64,000 nt of DNA, taken from positions 625,291 through 689,290 of the forward strand of contig WBMV01007804.1 in NCBI GenBank assembly GCA_013396655.1, in the 5' to 3' direction. Shown here piece after piece: positions 62,311-64,000 of the stretch (positions are counted from its first letter, which is position 1; each line of letters opens with the position of its first letter). This DNA is from Campylorhamphus procurvoides (taxonomy: Eukaryota; Chordata; Aves; Passeriformes; Dendrocolaptidae). The notes beneath the pieces were generated by a model, which was given only the letters and a program-made list of their open reading frames with translations, made no database searches and had not been told where the DNA came from. The position numbers and the translations under genes are program-made.

Positions 62311-64000
62311 GTACAAGTTCTTTTCCTTCATTCATTATTTTAATTACAACCACTGTCTTGAATAAGCTGGGGAAAAGGTTAAGGATTCCTTGTTCCAGTG
62401 TTTCAGTACTGAACAACCCTTGCAGAAAATAACATAAGAGCCATGGTGTGTTTTTCTGGATCTACAGGCCAGCTATGTCATCAAGGCAGGAAGAAAACAA
62501 GCTACATCAAAAAATCTATTTTGTTCAAATACAGTTTGCCTCAGGAAACAATTTACTGGGCAGAAAGTTCCTCCAGCTAACACAGTGTTTAGAAACTGAC
62601 TCTGACATGCTTCCCTTAACCAGGGTCTCCCAGAGGAACCTTTCTACCATCACACTTCTTGCCATCTGCCTTGCAGTCACATGAGCAATGCATTCTTCCC
62701 ATCAACCAAAATCCCTCTCTGTGCTCACAGTCTTTATGAGGACCAGATGTTCTTGGGTCTCACTAGACCAAAGCCATACAGACACAGCTGGCAGTATTCT
62801 AATTAGGCATAAACTGGTCTCATTTTCCCTTAAACAGCCATTCATCTTATGACCAACTGGTACGTTCAGACACCTTGAAATTTTCAGCTGGCTAGTTAAC
62901 TTGCTTGAGTGGGAAGAAGAAAGTGGTGTATATGGCATAAAGTCGCTCCCTTCTGTAAGTGTCTGACCTTCAGGATGCACACTAAGACCCCAAACACACT
63001 CAGACTCCCCATTGACTCAGACTGACACTTTTCTCTGTTAAAGCAAAGCACATAGACATCAGTGTCTCCAAATTCAACTCTGTGATCTTGGAGCTAGATT
63101 ACCTTATGACAGTTTTGTCTCGGCATTATCTTACTGAGAATGCACATGGACTTACAGAAAGTTTATCTGCTGATTCAGGTTCAGTGGGAACCATCTCTTT
63201 TTTCCATTACTCTCTGCTTGTTTCCTTTCCTTTGAGTCTTCCTTTCATTGCACAGACACTCCACAGACACGCCTGTCCTGTCCCTGTGGTGCCCTTTCTG
63301 TTTCTGACACAGAGACAAATACACATGAACTGAAGGATGCAGGAGCACTGCTTTGGTCAGGACAGGGACCAGCTGCACTTCATCCTCTGAGCACACAGAT
63401 GGGAATGGGGCATCCCTGTGTGCTCCAGCCTGGATGGAAACAGACTAAAGCTCTATGAACCAGCACCAAGGAAATAACCAAGTTGCTCTTGCAGAGCCCT
63501 ATGTTCTATTAGAAATAGCATTTTAAAAATTCCCAGTAGCACACTGAATCAGAAATTTTGATGTACCTTATCAGTGCTGCTGCATTTCTGGGTGCCATCT
63601 GTGGCATTGAATTATTTCTGCTATGTTAGGATGACTTGGAGAGTGCACCTTTTCACTGAGCAGGGCAGTCCCTTGCCACTGGTTATTCAAATGCTATTAT
63701 TTCCAAGCTGACTTGACATAACCCACTTCTGTTTGAAAAGGTCCCTGAACTTCATCAAAAGCCTCAGCTACTGCAGACCTCAGTCTTTCAGGTGAGGCAA
63801 GCTATCATGAGTGCATAATATATACACTGAAAACCTTCCACAGCATCACCTTAAGCAAAATAATTTCATTAAAGCACTGCCTTTATTTAAAATGCTAATC
63901 ATATCCCTTCAGCTGCACTGAGAGTGTTAGGGAACCTGAGGGAGAAATGAGTGCCCAGTCAATTCCCTATCACAAATAAACTTGTTTCAAGAGTATGCCC
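62311..64000. other. Non-coding, no gene seen
   Basis: Unique sequence to the window end. Frames of 60-92 codons overlap on both strands and resemble no family. Confidence 0.6.

Noticed and set aside
62411..62422. ctgaacaaccct as a reverse-strand CR1 fragment
   Set aside because: The flanking sequence does not match CR1 on either side.

Overview
The window looks like a non-coding stretch of a bird genome, most likely a gene desert or the inside of a very long intron. The avian call rests mainly on three fragments of CR1 LINEs (about 9195-9545, 47193-47611 and 58480-58563). All lie in + orientation, and their 3' ends carry the ATTCTATG-type octamer tail typical of bird CR1. The rest is AT-rich, low in CpG, and poor in recent repeats: recognisable CR1 covers only about 1.3% of the window. 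I found no protein-coding gene, tRNA, rRNA, retroviral gene or CRISPR array that I can support. The longest open frames (up to 132 codons, 17550-17948 on the minus strand) have no family motif, overlap frames on the other strand, and are what chance gives in AT-rich DNA of this length.

Layout: 1-9200 is unique AT-rich DNA with several short perfect hairpins, an 18-bp tandem duplication, and relics of an old amniote-type repeat. 9195-9545 is an old CR1. 9550-24300 is featureless apart from low-complexity tracts and small GC-richer patches. About 24340-24900 is the first stretch resembling a conserved non-coding element (CNE), with TCF/LEF-like and PBX-HOX-like words. 25660-26560 is AT-rich low-complexity DNA. 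26570-40340 is unique DNA with weak candidates only. 40350-40530 and 41690-42260 are further CNE-like blocks. 43142-43268 is a long purine-rich tract. 47193-47611 is the youngest CR1. About 340 bp downstream, 47950-48460 is a genuine CpG island with E2F/Sp-like words, the one strong promoter candidate. 52180-52300 and 55195-55520 are homeodomain-motif-rich CNE-like blocks. 52900-53176 ends in AATAAA plus an A16 tract, resembling a processed mRNA 3' end. 61550-62310 is a last CNE-like stretch.

Taken together, the window suggests a regulatory desert: few transposons, several motif-dense blocks, and one isolated CpG island that could start a non-coding RNA or be the first exon of a gene extending beyond the window. 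The CNE calls come from sequence texture and motif words only; cross-species alignment would decide them. I cannot name the species or the locus.
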